Source: Burkholderiales bacterium (lineage in GTDB: Bacteria; Pseudomonadota; Gammaproteobacteria; Burkholderiales; Burkholderiaceae_E). Taken from it: 6,613 nt of DNA. The position numbers were made by a program, and so were the translations under genes. Of the stretch, positions 1 to 6,168 are shown one piece after another (the stretch's first letter is position 1; every line of letters starts with the position of its first letter). The stretch is from positions 1,622,137-1,628,749 of the forward strand of contig CP070753.1 in assembly GCA_020348765.1 (NCBI GenBank). Reading direction: 5' to 3'. Below the pieces are notes generated by a model. The model saw only the letters and a list, made by a program, of their open reading frames with translations, was not told where the DNA came from and made no database searches.

Positions 1-435
1 AACGTCATGGCCGGCGCCGTGTTCGGTCACAAGCGGCTGTGGGGCCGCGAGGCGCGCAAGTACGCCGTGCGTCAGCTCGAGCGTGTCGGCATGGGCCACG
101 CGATCTCGATGCCCACGACGGCGCTGACCTACATCGACGAGAAGCGCATCGAGCTGGCCCGCGCGCTGGCCTCGGACCCGGAGATCCTGCTGCTCGACGA
201 GTGGCTCGCGGGCCTGAACCCGACCGAGCTTCAGACCGGCATCGAGCTGATCCGCAGCTTGCGCGCCGACGGGCGAACGATCATTCTGGTCGAGCACGTG
301 ATGGACGCGATCCGCAGCCTGCGCGACCGCTGCATCGTGATGAACAGTGGCGAGAAGATCGCCGAGGGCACGCCGGCCGAGGCGCTGTCCGACCCGGAAG
401 TGGTGCTCGCCTATCTCGGAGAAGGCCATGCTTGA
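1..435 (+). CDS. livG: LivG-type branched-chain amino acid/amide ABC transporter ATP-binding protein, 3' part (5' end outside window)
   Basis: This is the C-terminal 144 residues of an ABC ATPase; the N-terminal part with Walker A lies before the window. A LivG protein is usually about 255 residues, so roughly 110 are missing. Visible motifs are the Walker B strand and catalytic Glu (EILLLDE), a D-loop region reading AGLNPTE, and the switch His in ILVEHVMDAI. The last two are typical of the LivG/BraF branch of HAAT importers. The ABC signature is not LSGGQ but LTYIDEK followed by RIELARALA; LivG proteins commonly depart from the consensus here. The protein would pair with LivF on the cytoplasmic face of the LivHM permeases to drive uptake. 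The stop TGA (433-435) overlaps the LivF start by 8 bp, which implies translational coupling. The ATG at 7 is internal, not the true start. The family is confident; the substrate cannot be read from this fragment. Confidence 0.93.
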   Translation, partial: NVMAGAVFGHKRLWGREARKYAVRQLERVGMGHAISMPTTALTYIDEKRIELARALASDPEILLLDEWLAGLNPTELQTGIELIRSLRADGRTIILVEHVMDAIRSLRDRCIVMNSGEKIAEGTPAEALSDPEVVLAYLGEGHA

Positions 436-1951
436 GGTGCGCGGCCTGTCGGTGGCCTACGGGCGCCACAAGGCGCTCGAGAACGTCTCGATCTCGATCG
501 CGCCCGGCGAGATCGTCGTGATCCTCGGCGCGAACGGGGCCGGCAAGACCACGCTGCTCAAGGCGATCGCGGGCCTGGTGCCGGCTGCGGCATCGAGCCA
601 GGTGCGGCTCGAAGGCAAGCCGTTGACCAACCTGCCGCCGCACCGGATCGTCGAAGCGGGGCTGGCGCTGGTGCCCGAGGGCCGCGGCATCTTCGGCGAC
701 CTGAGCGTGCGCGAGAACCTGCTGCTCGGCGCCTATGCGCATCGCGCCCGCGAGCAGCAGCAACAGCACCTGGACCGGCTGCTGAACCTGTTTCCGCGGC
801 TCGCCGAGCGCGCGTCGCAGCAGGCGCGCACGATGAGCGGCGGCGAGCAGCAGATGGTGGCGATCGGACGCGCGATGATGTCGTCGCCGTCGATCCTGAT
901 GCTGGACGAGCCGTCGCTGGGCCTGTCGCCGCTGCTGTGCACGGAGCTGTTCCGCTCGCTGCGCGAGATCCGGCAAACCGGGGTCGGGATCCTGCTGGTC
1001 GAGCAGAATGCGCGCCAGGGCCTGGCGCTCGCGGACCGTGCCTATCTGCTCGAGAACGGTCACATCGTCGGCGAGGGGCAGGCCAGGGCCATGGCCGAGG
1101 ATCCGGCGGTGCAGGCCGCATATCTCGGCGGCGCCGGCGCGGCGGGCGCACCGCCAGGGCCGGAGACGGTCCATGCCGAGCGTGCGCCGGTCGCGGGCCC
1201 CGGGCTCGCGGCCGCCGGCGTCCCGCATGCCGTGACTGGGGCGGCAGCAGCGGCGCATATGGGCGCGGGACCGCCAGCAATGGCGGGCGGTGCAACGGTC
1301 ACGGCCGCCCCGAGCAACCTGCCGGCCACGGCCGCGACGATCGATGCCGCCGTCGACCGGGCGCTGGCGGCCGTCGGCGCGGCGCGCGGTGCGGGCCCGT
1401 ATCCGGCGCCGACCGCAGCCGCCGGCCTCGCGCGCAGCACGCGCGCCGAGTCGCTGGTGCCGATGCGCATCGGCGACCTGGTGCAGATGGCCGCGCAGGT
1501 TCAGACCGACCACGTGCGCGCGAGCCGCTCGGCGCGGGAGCACGCACCGCCGACCCCAACGCGCGCCGGCGCGACGGCCGCGCCCGCCTGGGACACCGGC
1601 GGTGGTTCGATGTCCGAGGCGCTGGCCCGCATCGAGGCCGCCGCGGCGAACGCCCGTGCCGGTACCGGCACGGGCCCGACATCCGGTTCGCGGGCGGCGA
1701 CCCAACCGCGGCCGGCGACCGCGTCACGCGCCTCGGCACAGGACCGCGGCACCGGCGGGTCCGCACGGCAACCGGGCAGCGACGCGGACTCGGAGCCGGT
1801 ACCGGTCATCGAGGTCTATCGCCGGCCCGGACGGCCCGGACGGCCGGCAAGCGAGGCGGCCGGACGGATCGAGGTCTACCGCGCCCCGAAGATCGAGATC
1901 TACCGCCGCTCGAAGCAGACCGGCGAACTGCAACGCATCGACGGAGAGTGA
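428..1951 (+). CDS. livF: LivF-type ABC transporter ATP-binding protein with long C-terminal extension
   Basis: The protein has 507 residues and starts at ATG 428, preceded by GGAGAAGG (418-425); the upstream in-frame ATG at 347 lies inside livG and has no family similarity. Residues 1-235 form a complete LivF ATPase: Walker A GANGAGKTT (34-42), the PEGRGIF segment (83-89), signature MSGGEQQ (136-142), Walker B ILMLDEP (156-162), D-loop SLGLSP (163-168) and VEQNA (191-195), where LivF proteins carry Gln in place of the switch His. The usual LivF ends near AAYLGG (about 235), but this frame continues for 272 residues rich in Ala, Gly, Pro, Arg and Thr. That part is mostly low-complexity, with a few helix-like stretches (about 299-320, 341-371 and 394-411) and three IE(V/I)YR motifs near the end. 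Its codon use matches the core, so it looks translated. The core should energise HAAT uptake together with LivG; the role of the extension is unknown. The stop lies 1 bp before the aldehyde dehydrogenase start. Confidence 0.93.
   Translation: MLEVRGLSVAYGRHKALENVSISIAPGEIVVILGANGAGKTTLLKAIAGLVPAAASSQVRLEGKPLTNLPPHRIVEAGLALVPEGRGIFGDLSVRENLLLGAYAHRAREQQQQHLDRLLNLFPRLAERASQQARTMSGGEQQMVAIGRAMMSSPSILMLDEPSLGLSPLLCTELFRSLREIRQTGVGILLVEQNARQGLALADRAYLLENGHIVGEGQARAMAEDPAVQAAYLGGAGAAGAPPGPETVHAERAPVAGPGLAAAGVPHAVTGAAAAAHMGAGPPAMAGGATVTAAPSNLPATAATIDAAVDRALAAVGAARGAGPYPAPTAAAGLARSTRAESLVPMRIGDLVQMAAQVQTDHVRASRSAREHAPPTPTRAGATAAPAWDTGGGSMSEALARIEAAAANARAGTGTGPTSGSRAATQPRPATASRASAQDRGTGGSARQPGSDADSEPVPVIEVYRRPGRPGRPASEAAGRIEVYRAPKIEIYRRSKQTGELQRIDGE
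1652..1675. repeat. 24-bp perfect palindrome inside the livF extension
   Basis: The left arm GCCCGTGCCGGT is followed directly by its exact reverse complement, ACCGGCACGGGC, with no spacer. The next flanking pair (1651/1676) does not match. It encodes residues 409-416 (ARAGTGTG). Its core CCGGTACCGG recurs at 1796-1805. It could be a cruciform, an RNA hairpin or a dyad protein site, or a by-product of GC-rich low-complexity coding sequence. Confidence 0.85.
1808..1906 (+). repeat. Three copies of a 15-bp IE(V/I)YR-coding motif at the livF 3' end
   Basis: The codons for IEVYR (1808-1822), IEVYR (1868-1882) and IEIYR (1892-1906) are nearly identical at DNA level (ATCGAGGTCTATCGC and one- or two-base variants). 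Between the first two lies a short run of 9-bp CGGCCCGGA-like units coding for RPG, RPG and RPA. The motifs are residues 461-465, 481-485 and 489-493 of the extended LivF. They stand out from the surrounding Ala/Gly/Pro sequence by being aliphatic/aromatic with paired charge, as expected of short binding motifs or edge strands. Confidence 0.8.
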
Positions 1952-1952
1952 C

Positions 1953-3413
1953 ATGGCACGCGTTTTCGAAGGCATGTCGATCGGAGGCCGGGCGGTCTCC
2001 TCGGGCCGGACGTTTCCCGACTACAACCCGGCCGACGGCTCGGTCTGGGCCGAGATCCCGGACGGCGGCCTGCAGGAGACGCGCGCGGCGATCGAAGCCG
2101 CGCATGCAGCCTTCGCCGGCTGGGCCGGGCTGCCGTTCAACAAGCGCTCGCACTACATGATCAAGGTCGCCGAGGTGTTCGAGCAGCGCAAGATGGACGT
2201 GGTCGAGGCGATCCGCGCCGAGGGCGGCGGCTGGTTCGGCAAGGGCATGTTCGAGTCCGGCTACGTGCCGGAGGTGTTCTACGCGGCCGCGGCGTCGAAC
2301 TACGCGGCCATCGGCGAGGTGGTGCCGTCCGAGCATCACAAGTTCTCGATGGCCGTGCGCCGGCCGATGGGCGTGGTCACCGTGATCAGCCCGTGGAACT
2401 TCCCGGTGCTGCTGACCGCGCGCGGGCTGGCGTTCGCGATCGCCGCGGGCAACACGGTCGTGCTCAAGCCTTCGGAGGAGACGCCGTACTGCGGCGGGCT
2501 GCTGTTCGCCGAGATCTTCAAGGAGGCGGGCGTCCCGGACGGCGTGCTCAATGTCGTCACCTGTTCGCGCGAGAACGTGTCGGTGGTCGGCGACGAGCTG
2601 ATCGACAATCCGCGCATCAAGGGCATCTCGTTCACCGGCTCCACGCCGGTCGGGCGCATGATCGCGGCACGCGCCGGCGCGCACCTGAAGAAGTGCTGCG
2701 TCGAGCTCGGCGGAAAGGATTCGCTGATCGTCTGTGACGATGCCGACCTCGAGCGCGCCACCGCCGCGGCCAACTTCGGCAGCTTCATGCACCAGGGCCA
2801 GATCTGCATGTCGGTCGAGAAGGTGCTGGTGCACGAGAAGGTCTTCGAGCCGTTCCTGGCCCGTTTCGTCGAGCGCGCCGCCAAGCTCAAGGTGGGCGAC
2901 CCGACCAAGGACCCGTCGCACGTGATCGGGCCGCTGATCAACGACAAGCAGGCCGCCAAGGTGAAGGAGCAGATCGAGGACGCGGTGGCCCGGGGTGCGC
3001 GAATCGTGCTGGGCGGCCGTGTCGACGGCCGCTTCATCGAGCCGACGATCCTGGTCGGCGTGACGCCGGACATGAAGGTCTACCAGGACGAGACCTTCGG
3101 CCCGGTCGTGCCGGTGATCCCGTTCCGCACCGACGCCGAGGCGGTCGCGATCGCCAATGACACCGAGTACGGCCGGTCCTCCGGCGTGATCACGCGCGAC
3201 GAGAACCGGGGGCTGGCGATCGCGCAGGCACTCGAGACCGGCATGTGCCACATCAACTGCTCGTCGGTCAACGACGAGCCGCACGTGCCGTTCGGCGGCG
3301 TCAAGGCCTCGGGGCTGGGCCGACACGGCGGGCGCTGGTCACACGAGACGTTCACCGAGACACGCTGGATCACGCTCGACCGGGGCGGGCGGCCCTATCC
3401 GCCGATGTTCTGA
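1953..3413 (+). CDS. NAD(P)-dependent aldehyde dehydrogenase, benzaldehyde/vanillin dehydrogenase-like
   Basis: A full-length ALDH-superfamily enzyme of 486 residues, the normal size for the family. Such enzymes oxidise an aldehyde to the carboxylate in the cytoplasm. All key elements are present: SPWNFP with the oxyanion Asn149, cofactor Lys172 in LKPSEE, the SFTGS turn (226-230), general base Glu251 in ELGGK, nucleophile Cys285 in GQICMS, Glu380 in DETFGP, and the C-terminal PFGGVKASGLGRHGG segment. The GQICMS nucleophile motif and the WFGKGMFE stretch (94-101) resemble aromatic-aldehyde members (XylC/Vdh type), but substrate class is an inference. The ATG at 1953 is preceded by GGAG (1943-1946) at good spacing and lies 1 bp after the livF stop; the frame is open further upstream but that stretch shadows livF. 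With the downstream alcohol dehydrogenase it could complete alcohol-to-acid oxidation of a substrate imported by the Liv system. Confidence 0.95.
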   Translation: MARVFEGMSIGGRAVSSGRTFPDYNPADGSVWAEIPDGGLQETRAAIEAAHAAFAGWAGLPFNKRSHYMIKVAEVFEQRKMDVVEAIRAEGGGWFGKGMFESGYVPEVFYAAAASNYAAIGEVVPSEHHKFSMAVRRPMGVVTVISPWNFPVLLTARGLAFAIAAGNTVVLKPSEETPYCGGLLFAEIFKEAGVPDGVLNVVTCSRENVSVVGDELIDNPRIKGISFTGSTPVGRMIAARAGAHLKKCCVELGGKDSLIVCDDADLERATAAANFGSFMHQGQICMSVEKVLVHEKVFEPFLARFVERAAKLKVGDPTKDPSHVIGPLINDKQAAKVKEQIEDAVARGARIVLGGRVDGRFIEPTILVGVTPDMKVYQDETFGPVVPVIPFRTDAEAVAIANDTEYGRSSGVITRDENRGLAIAQALETGMCHINCSSVNDEPHVPFGGVKASGLGRHGGRWSHETFTETRWITLDRGGRPYPPMF

Positions 3414-3441
3414 GCCCGGCGTCGCGAGCAAACGACAGGAC

Positions 3442-3447
3442 GGGGGA
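3442..3447 (+). promoter_or_regulatory. Ribosome binding site for the GTG-started dehydrogenase
   Basis: The purine run GGGGGA ends 8 bases before GTG 3456. It supports the GTG start, because no in-frame ATG occurs before the Rossmann motif. An AGGA at 3437-3440 is too distant to be the better site. Confidence 0.5.
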
Positions 3448-3455
3448 CCGCGACG

Positions 3456-4277
3456 GTGCAAGCCAATCCATCGAAGGGCAGCTGGGAGCGCAGCGGGCTG
3501 CTCGACGGCAAGACGATCATCGTCACCGGCTGCGCCTCGGGCATCGGACTGGAAACCGCGAGGCTGATCAAGGCGCTCGGCGGCGATGTCATCGGTGTCG
3601 ACCGGGACATGACCACCGAGCATGTCGACGAGCTGTATCGGGCCGACCTGTCTGAACGGCGCATGATCGACGCGCTGGTGCGAGCGCTGCCCGAGGGCTG
3701 CGACGGCATCGCGAATGTCGCGGGCTTGCCGCCGACGGCGCCGGCCGCACTGGTGCTCAAGGTCAACCTGGTCGGCTTGAAGTATTTCACCGAGCGCATG
3801 GTCCCCAGGCTCGCCGACGGCGCTTCGATCGTGAACCTGGCCTCGCTGGCCGGCTTCGGATGGCCGCAGGCGGTCGAGTCGATCCGGGCCAGCGAGCAAC
3901 TGGACTTCGACGGCGTCGATGCGTTCGTGCGCAACCACGGCGTCGGCGACGAAGGCGGCCGTTCGTACTTCTTCACCAAGGAGGCGCTGATCGCCTGGAC
4001 CATGAAGCACCGGTGGACCTGGCGCGAGCGCGGCATCCGCATGAACGCGATCAGCCCGGGCCCGGTCGACACGCCGATCCTGAAGGACTTCATCGAAACG
4101 CTGGGGGCCCGCGCCGAGGAGGACATGCGTGTGATGGATCGCCCGGGACGGCCCGAGGACATCGCGCCGGTGGTGGCCTTCCTGCTGTCGGACATGACGA
4201 CCTGGATCCGCGGAACCAACATTCCGGTCGACGGCGGCATGTCGTCGTACCTGCTGTGCAACATGCACGCCCTGTGA
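3456..4277 (+). CDS. Short-chain dehydrogenase, coniferyl-alcohol dehydrogenase (CalA)-like
   Basis: A 273-residue classical SDR starting at GTG 3456, 42 bp after the aldehyde dehydrogenase. The Rossmann glycine motif is TGCASGIG (24-31), followed by VIGVDRD (45-51) with an Asp at the end of strand 2 that favours NAD(H). NVAG (87-90) replaces the common NNAG. The catalytic set is Asn104 (VNLVG), Ser130 (NLAS), Tyr171 and Lys175 (YFFTK). An insertion of about 35 residues between Ser and Tyr, plus SPGPVDTPIL (200-209) and IPVDGG (256-261), match what I remember of coniferyl-alcohol dehydrogenase CalA of Pseudomonas; 3-alpha-hydroxysteroid dehydrogenase/carbonyl reductase (HsdA) is a more distant relative with a similar layout. 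The likely reaction is NAD-dependent oxidation of an aromatic or allylic alcohol to the aldehyde, feeding the upstream ALDH. The exact substrate is not proven by sequence. It is probably the last gene of the operon portion seen here. Confidence 0.9.
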   Translation: MQANPSKGSWERSGLLDGKTIIVTGCASGIGLETARLIKALGGDVIGVDRDMTTEHVDELYRADLSERRMIDALVRALPEGCDGIANVAGLPPTAPAALVLKVNLVGLKYFTERMVPRLADGASIVNLASLAGFGWPQAVESIRASEQLDFDGVDAFVRNHGVGDEGGRSYFFTKEALIAWTMKHRWTWRERGIRMNAISPGPVDTPILKDFIETLGARAEEDMRVMDRPGRPEDIAPVVAFLLSDMTTWIRGTNIPVDGGMSSYLLCNMHAL

Positions 4278-4300
4278 CCGGGGAGCCGAGCGCGGCCGGC

Positions 4301-4375
4301 GAGAACGAGCCGAACGAGAACGAGCCGAACGAGAACGAGCCGAACGAGAACGAGCCGAACGAGAACGAGCCGAAC
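4301..4375. repeat. 15-bp tandem repeat, five perfect copies, upstream of the flotillin gene
   Basis: The unit GAGAACGAGCCGAAC occurs five times head to tail without a mismatch, followed by a partial GAG and then the ribosome binding site. It fills most of the 109-bp gap (4278-4386) between the SDR stop and the flotillin start. All three forward frames are open through it (one reads ENEPN, the flotillin frame reads RERAE), but no start codon in the flotillin frame leads into it from upstream, so I regard it as non-coding leader. No clear -10/-35 promoter pair is visible in the gap. Perfect identity suggests recent expansion or active slippage. Confidence 0.95.
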
Positions 4376-4376
4376 G

Positions 4377-4382
4377 AGGGAG
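4377..4382 (+). promoter_or_regulatory. Ribosome binding site of the flotillin gene
   Basis: AGGGAG lies 4 bases before ATG 4387 and directly abuts the end of the 15-bp repeat array. Changes in repeat number would leave the site itself intact but change the leader length. Confidence 0.55.
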
Positions 4383-4386
4383 CGAG

Positions 4387-5886
4387 ATGAACGCATTTCT
4401 GTGGATCCTTCTGATCCTGATCATCGTGGCAGTCGTGATCGCGGTGCTGGCCCGCTTCTACGACCGGGCCACGCGCGAAACCAGCCTGGTGCGCACCGGA
4501 GTCGGCGGCCGCAAGGTGGTCATGGACGGCGGCACGCTGGCGATTCCGTATTTCCACCAGGTGTCCCGGGTCAACATGCAGACGCTGAGGCTCGAGGTGC
4601 GCCGCGCCGGTGAAGCGTCGCTGATCACCAAGGACCGGCTGCGGGTCGACGTCGGCGTCGAGTTCTACGTGACGGTGATCCCGAACGAGGACGCGGTCGC
4701 GCGCGCGGCGCAGACGCTGGGCGATCGCACCTTCCACCCGGAGCAGCTGCGCGAGCTGATCGAGGGCAAGCTGGTCGATGCGCTGCGCGCTGTGGCGGCC
4801 CGCTTCACGATGGACGACCTGCACGAGCAGCGCGGCCTGTTCGTGGCCGAAGTGCGAGACGGGCTGGTCGAATCGCTGGCGCGAAACGGCCTGGAGCTCG
4901 ACTCGGTGTCGCTCACCGCGCTGGACCAGACCGCGTTCAAGGCGCTGGACGAGAACAACGCGTTCAACGCCGTCGGCATGCGCAAGCTGGCCGAGGTGAT
5001 CGCGAAGTCGAGGAAGGAGCGGGCCGAAATCGACGCCGACGCCGATGTGTCGGTCAGGCGTGCCGCGATGGAGGCCAGCAAGCGCAAGCTGCAGATCGAC
5101 CTCGAGGAGCAGCAGGCGCAGATCGAGCAGGTGCAGCAGATCGAGAGCCTGAAGGCCGCGCAGGTGGCGGCCGTGGTCAGGCGCAAGGCGGACTCCGAGC
5201 TCGAATCGGCGCGCGCGCGGATCGAGATGGAGCAGCAGATCCGGGCCGCCGACATCGCGCGCGAGCGTGCCATTCGAGAGACCGAGATCGCCCGGGACAC
5301 GCAGCTGAACGAGGCCGAAATCGCCAAGGAGCGCGCGCTGCGCGAGGCCGAGATCGCCAAGGACAAGGCGCTGCGCGAGGCCGAGATCGTGCGCGAGCGC
5401 GACCTGGCGATCGCCGAGCAGCTGCGCCAGATCGCGGTGGCGACCAAGTCGCAGGAAGAGAGCAAGGCACGCGTGCTGGCCGATACGGCGCGCGCCGAAG
5501 CCGCGCGTGCCGCCGAGGCGATCGCCACCGCCAGGCAGCTGGCCGAGGCCGAGCGCCGCAAGGCGGTCGCGCTGCTGGCCGCGGCACAGGAAGCCGAGAT
5601 CGCCGGCACGCACACGCGGCTGGCGGCGGCGGCCGAACGCGACGCGGCAGCCGATCGGGCCCAGGCGCAGATCGAGGAAGCCCGGGCCGATGCCGACGCG
5701 ACCGAGCTGCGAGCGGCCGCACGCAGGAACGAAATGCTGGCGCAGGCCGAAGGCCAGCGCGCGATCATCGATGCCGAGAACGAGATCGATGCGCACGTGG
5801 TGTCGATGAAGATCGACCTGGCCCGGCTCGAGGCGCTGCCACGCGTGGTGGCCGAGATGGTCAAGCCGGCCGAGCGCATCGATTAG
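4387..5886 (+). CDS. YqiK-type flotillin/SPFH-domain membrane protein, ended by an in-frame TAG
   Basis: The 499-residue product has one N-terminal membrane helix (about 3-22) and no cleavable signal. An SPFH (band 7) domain follows at about 27-190, including VRTGVGGRKVVMDGG (35-49), SLITKDRLRVDV (78-89) and LVDALRAVAA (129-138). A long charged coiled coil (about 200-465) contains five 11-residue repeats at 286-340, and a conserved-looking ALPRVVAEMVKP (483-494) comes near the end. This is the architecture of bacterial flotillins, close to what I recall of E. coli YqiK (about 550 residues), which form oligomers and membrane microdomains. The frame stops at TAG 5884-5886, just where homologues continue; 93 more in-frame codons follow to 6168. 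The gene is therefore truncated, read through, or affected by a base error. The NfeD-like partner (YqiJ) usual for this group is not seen next to it. Role here is inferred from family only. Confidence 0.9.
   Translation: MNAFLWILLILIIVAVVIAVLARFYDRATRETSLVRTGVGGRKVVMDGGTLAIPYFHQVSRVNMQTLRLEVRRAGEASLITKDRLRVDVGVEFYVTVIPNEDAVARAAQTLGDRTFHPEQLRELIEGKLVDALRAVAARFTMDDLHEQRGLFVAEVRDGLVESLARNGLELDSVSLTALDQTAFKALDENNAFNAVGMRKLAEVIAKSRKERAEIDADADVSVRRAAMEASKRKLQIDLEEQQAQIEQVQQIESLKAAQVAAVVRRKADSELESARARIEMEQQIRAADIARERAIRETEIARDTQLNEAEIAKERALREAEIAKDKALREAEIVRERDLAIAEQLRQIAVATKSQEESKARVLADTARAEAARAAEAIATARQLAEAERRKAVALLAAAQEAEIAGTHTRLAAAAERDAAADRAQAQIEEARADADATELRAAARRNEMLAQAEGQRAIIDAENEIDAHVVSMKIDLARLEALPRVVAEMVKPAERID
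5242..5406 (+). repeat. Five 33-bp (11-residue) repeats in the flotillin coiled coil
   Basis: The units RAADIARERAI, RETEIARDTQL, NEAEIAKERAL, REAEIAKDKAL and REAEIVRERDL (residues 286-340) run without gaps. The pattern is x-E-A-E-I-A-(R/K)-(E/D)-x-x-(L/I). An 11-residue period indicates a hendecad coiled coil, with slight right-handed twist, rather than a plain heptad one. The fourth and fifth units are the most alike at DNA level. Confidence 0.85.
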
Positions 5887-6168
5887 ATCCGGATTCACCA
5901 TGTCACCGGGCTCGGCGGCTCGGTCGGCGACGGCGAAGGCCCGGGCAAGCCGGTCGTCAATCAGGCACTCGACTCGATCATGGAGATGGCGGTGCAGCTT
6001 CCGGCGCTGCGCAAGCTGGGCGAGGACCTCGGCATGAGCATGGATGCCGGCCTGAGCGGCGTGACTGGCGAGCTGGTGCCACGCAATCGGCCCGGCGCCA
6101 ACCCCGACACCGACACCGGTACCGCGGGCGAGCCTGGCGAGGCGACGGGCAGGCCGCGCAAGGGCTGA
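5887..6168 (+). pseudogene. In-frame continuation of the flotillin gene beyond the TAG (C-terminal tail)
   Basis: After the TAG the same frame stays open for 93 codons to TGA 6166-6168. The translation begins IRIHHVTGLGG, has a Gly-rich linker, then an amphipathic stretch VVNQALDSIMEMAVQLPAL and LGEDLGMSM, and ends in a Gly/Pro/Thr/Asp-rich tail. This matches the order recalled for the E. coli YqiK C-terminus: an SIDG-IKIIQV-like strand, a Gly-rich linker, then a QAL helix region. Codons remain G/C-ending, as in a functional gene. The only in-frame ATGs (5980, 5986 and later) lack a convincing ribosome binding site, so independent translation is unlikely. Joined across the stop, the protein would be about 593 residues. 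Whether this is a dead tail, a readthrough extension or the result of a sequencing error cannot be told from one sequence. Confidence 0.75.

Noticed and set aside
1133..1948. Possibility that the LivF extension is a frameshift artefact
   Set aside because: No alternative frame gives a recognisable protein, codon use in this frame stays G/C-ending, and the stop is correctly placed for coupling with the next gene. I kept it as a real but unexplained extension.
1290..1952. Upstream extension of the aldehyde dehydrogenase frame, open back to 1290
   Set aside because: This part is an Arg/Pro-rich shadow of the livF extension; the ALDH family N-terminus and ribosome binding site fit ATG 1953.
3414..3455. 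Terminator or promoter between ALDH and SDR
   Set aside because: The 42-bp gap has neither a convincing hairpin nor a promoter pair; only a ribosome binding site is visible.
3860..4390. Forward frame through the SDR 3' half and the 15-bp repeat, ending in ENEPN repeats
   Set aside because: It lies out of frame within the SDR gene, whose catalytic motifs clearly fix the coding frame; the repeat is merely open in all forward frames.
5887..5979. Independent small gene after the TAG
   Set aside because: There is no in-frame start codon before 5980 and no ribosome binding site; the peptide reads better as the flotillin tail.
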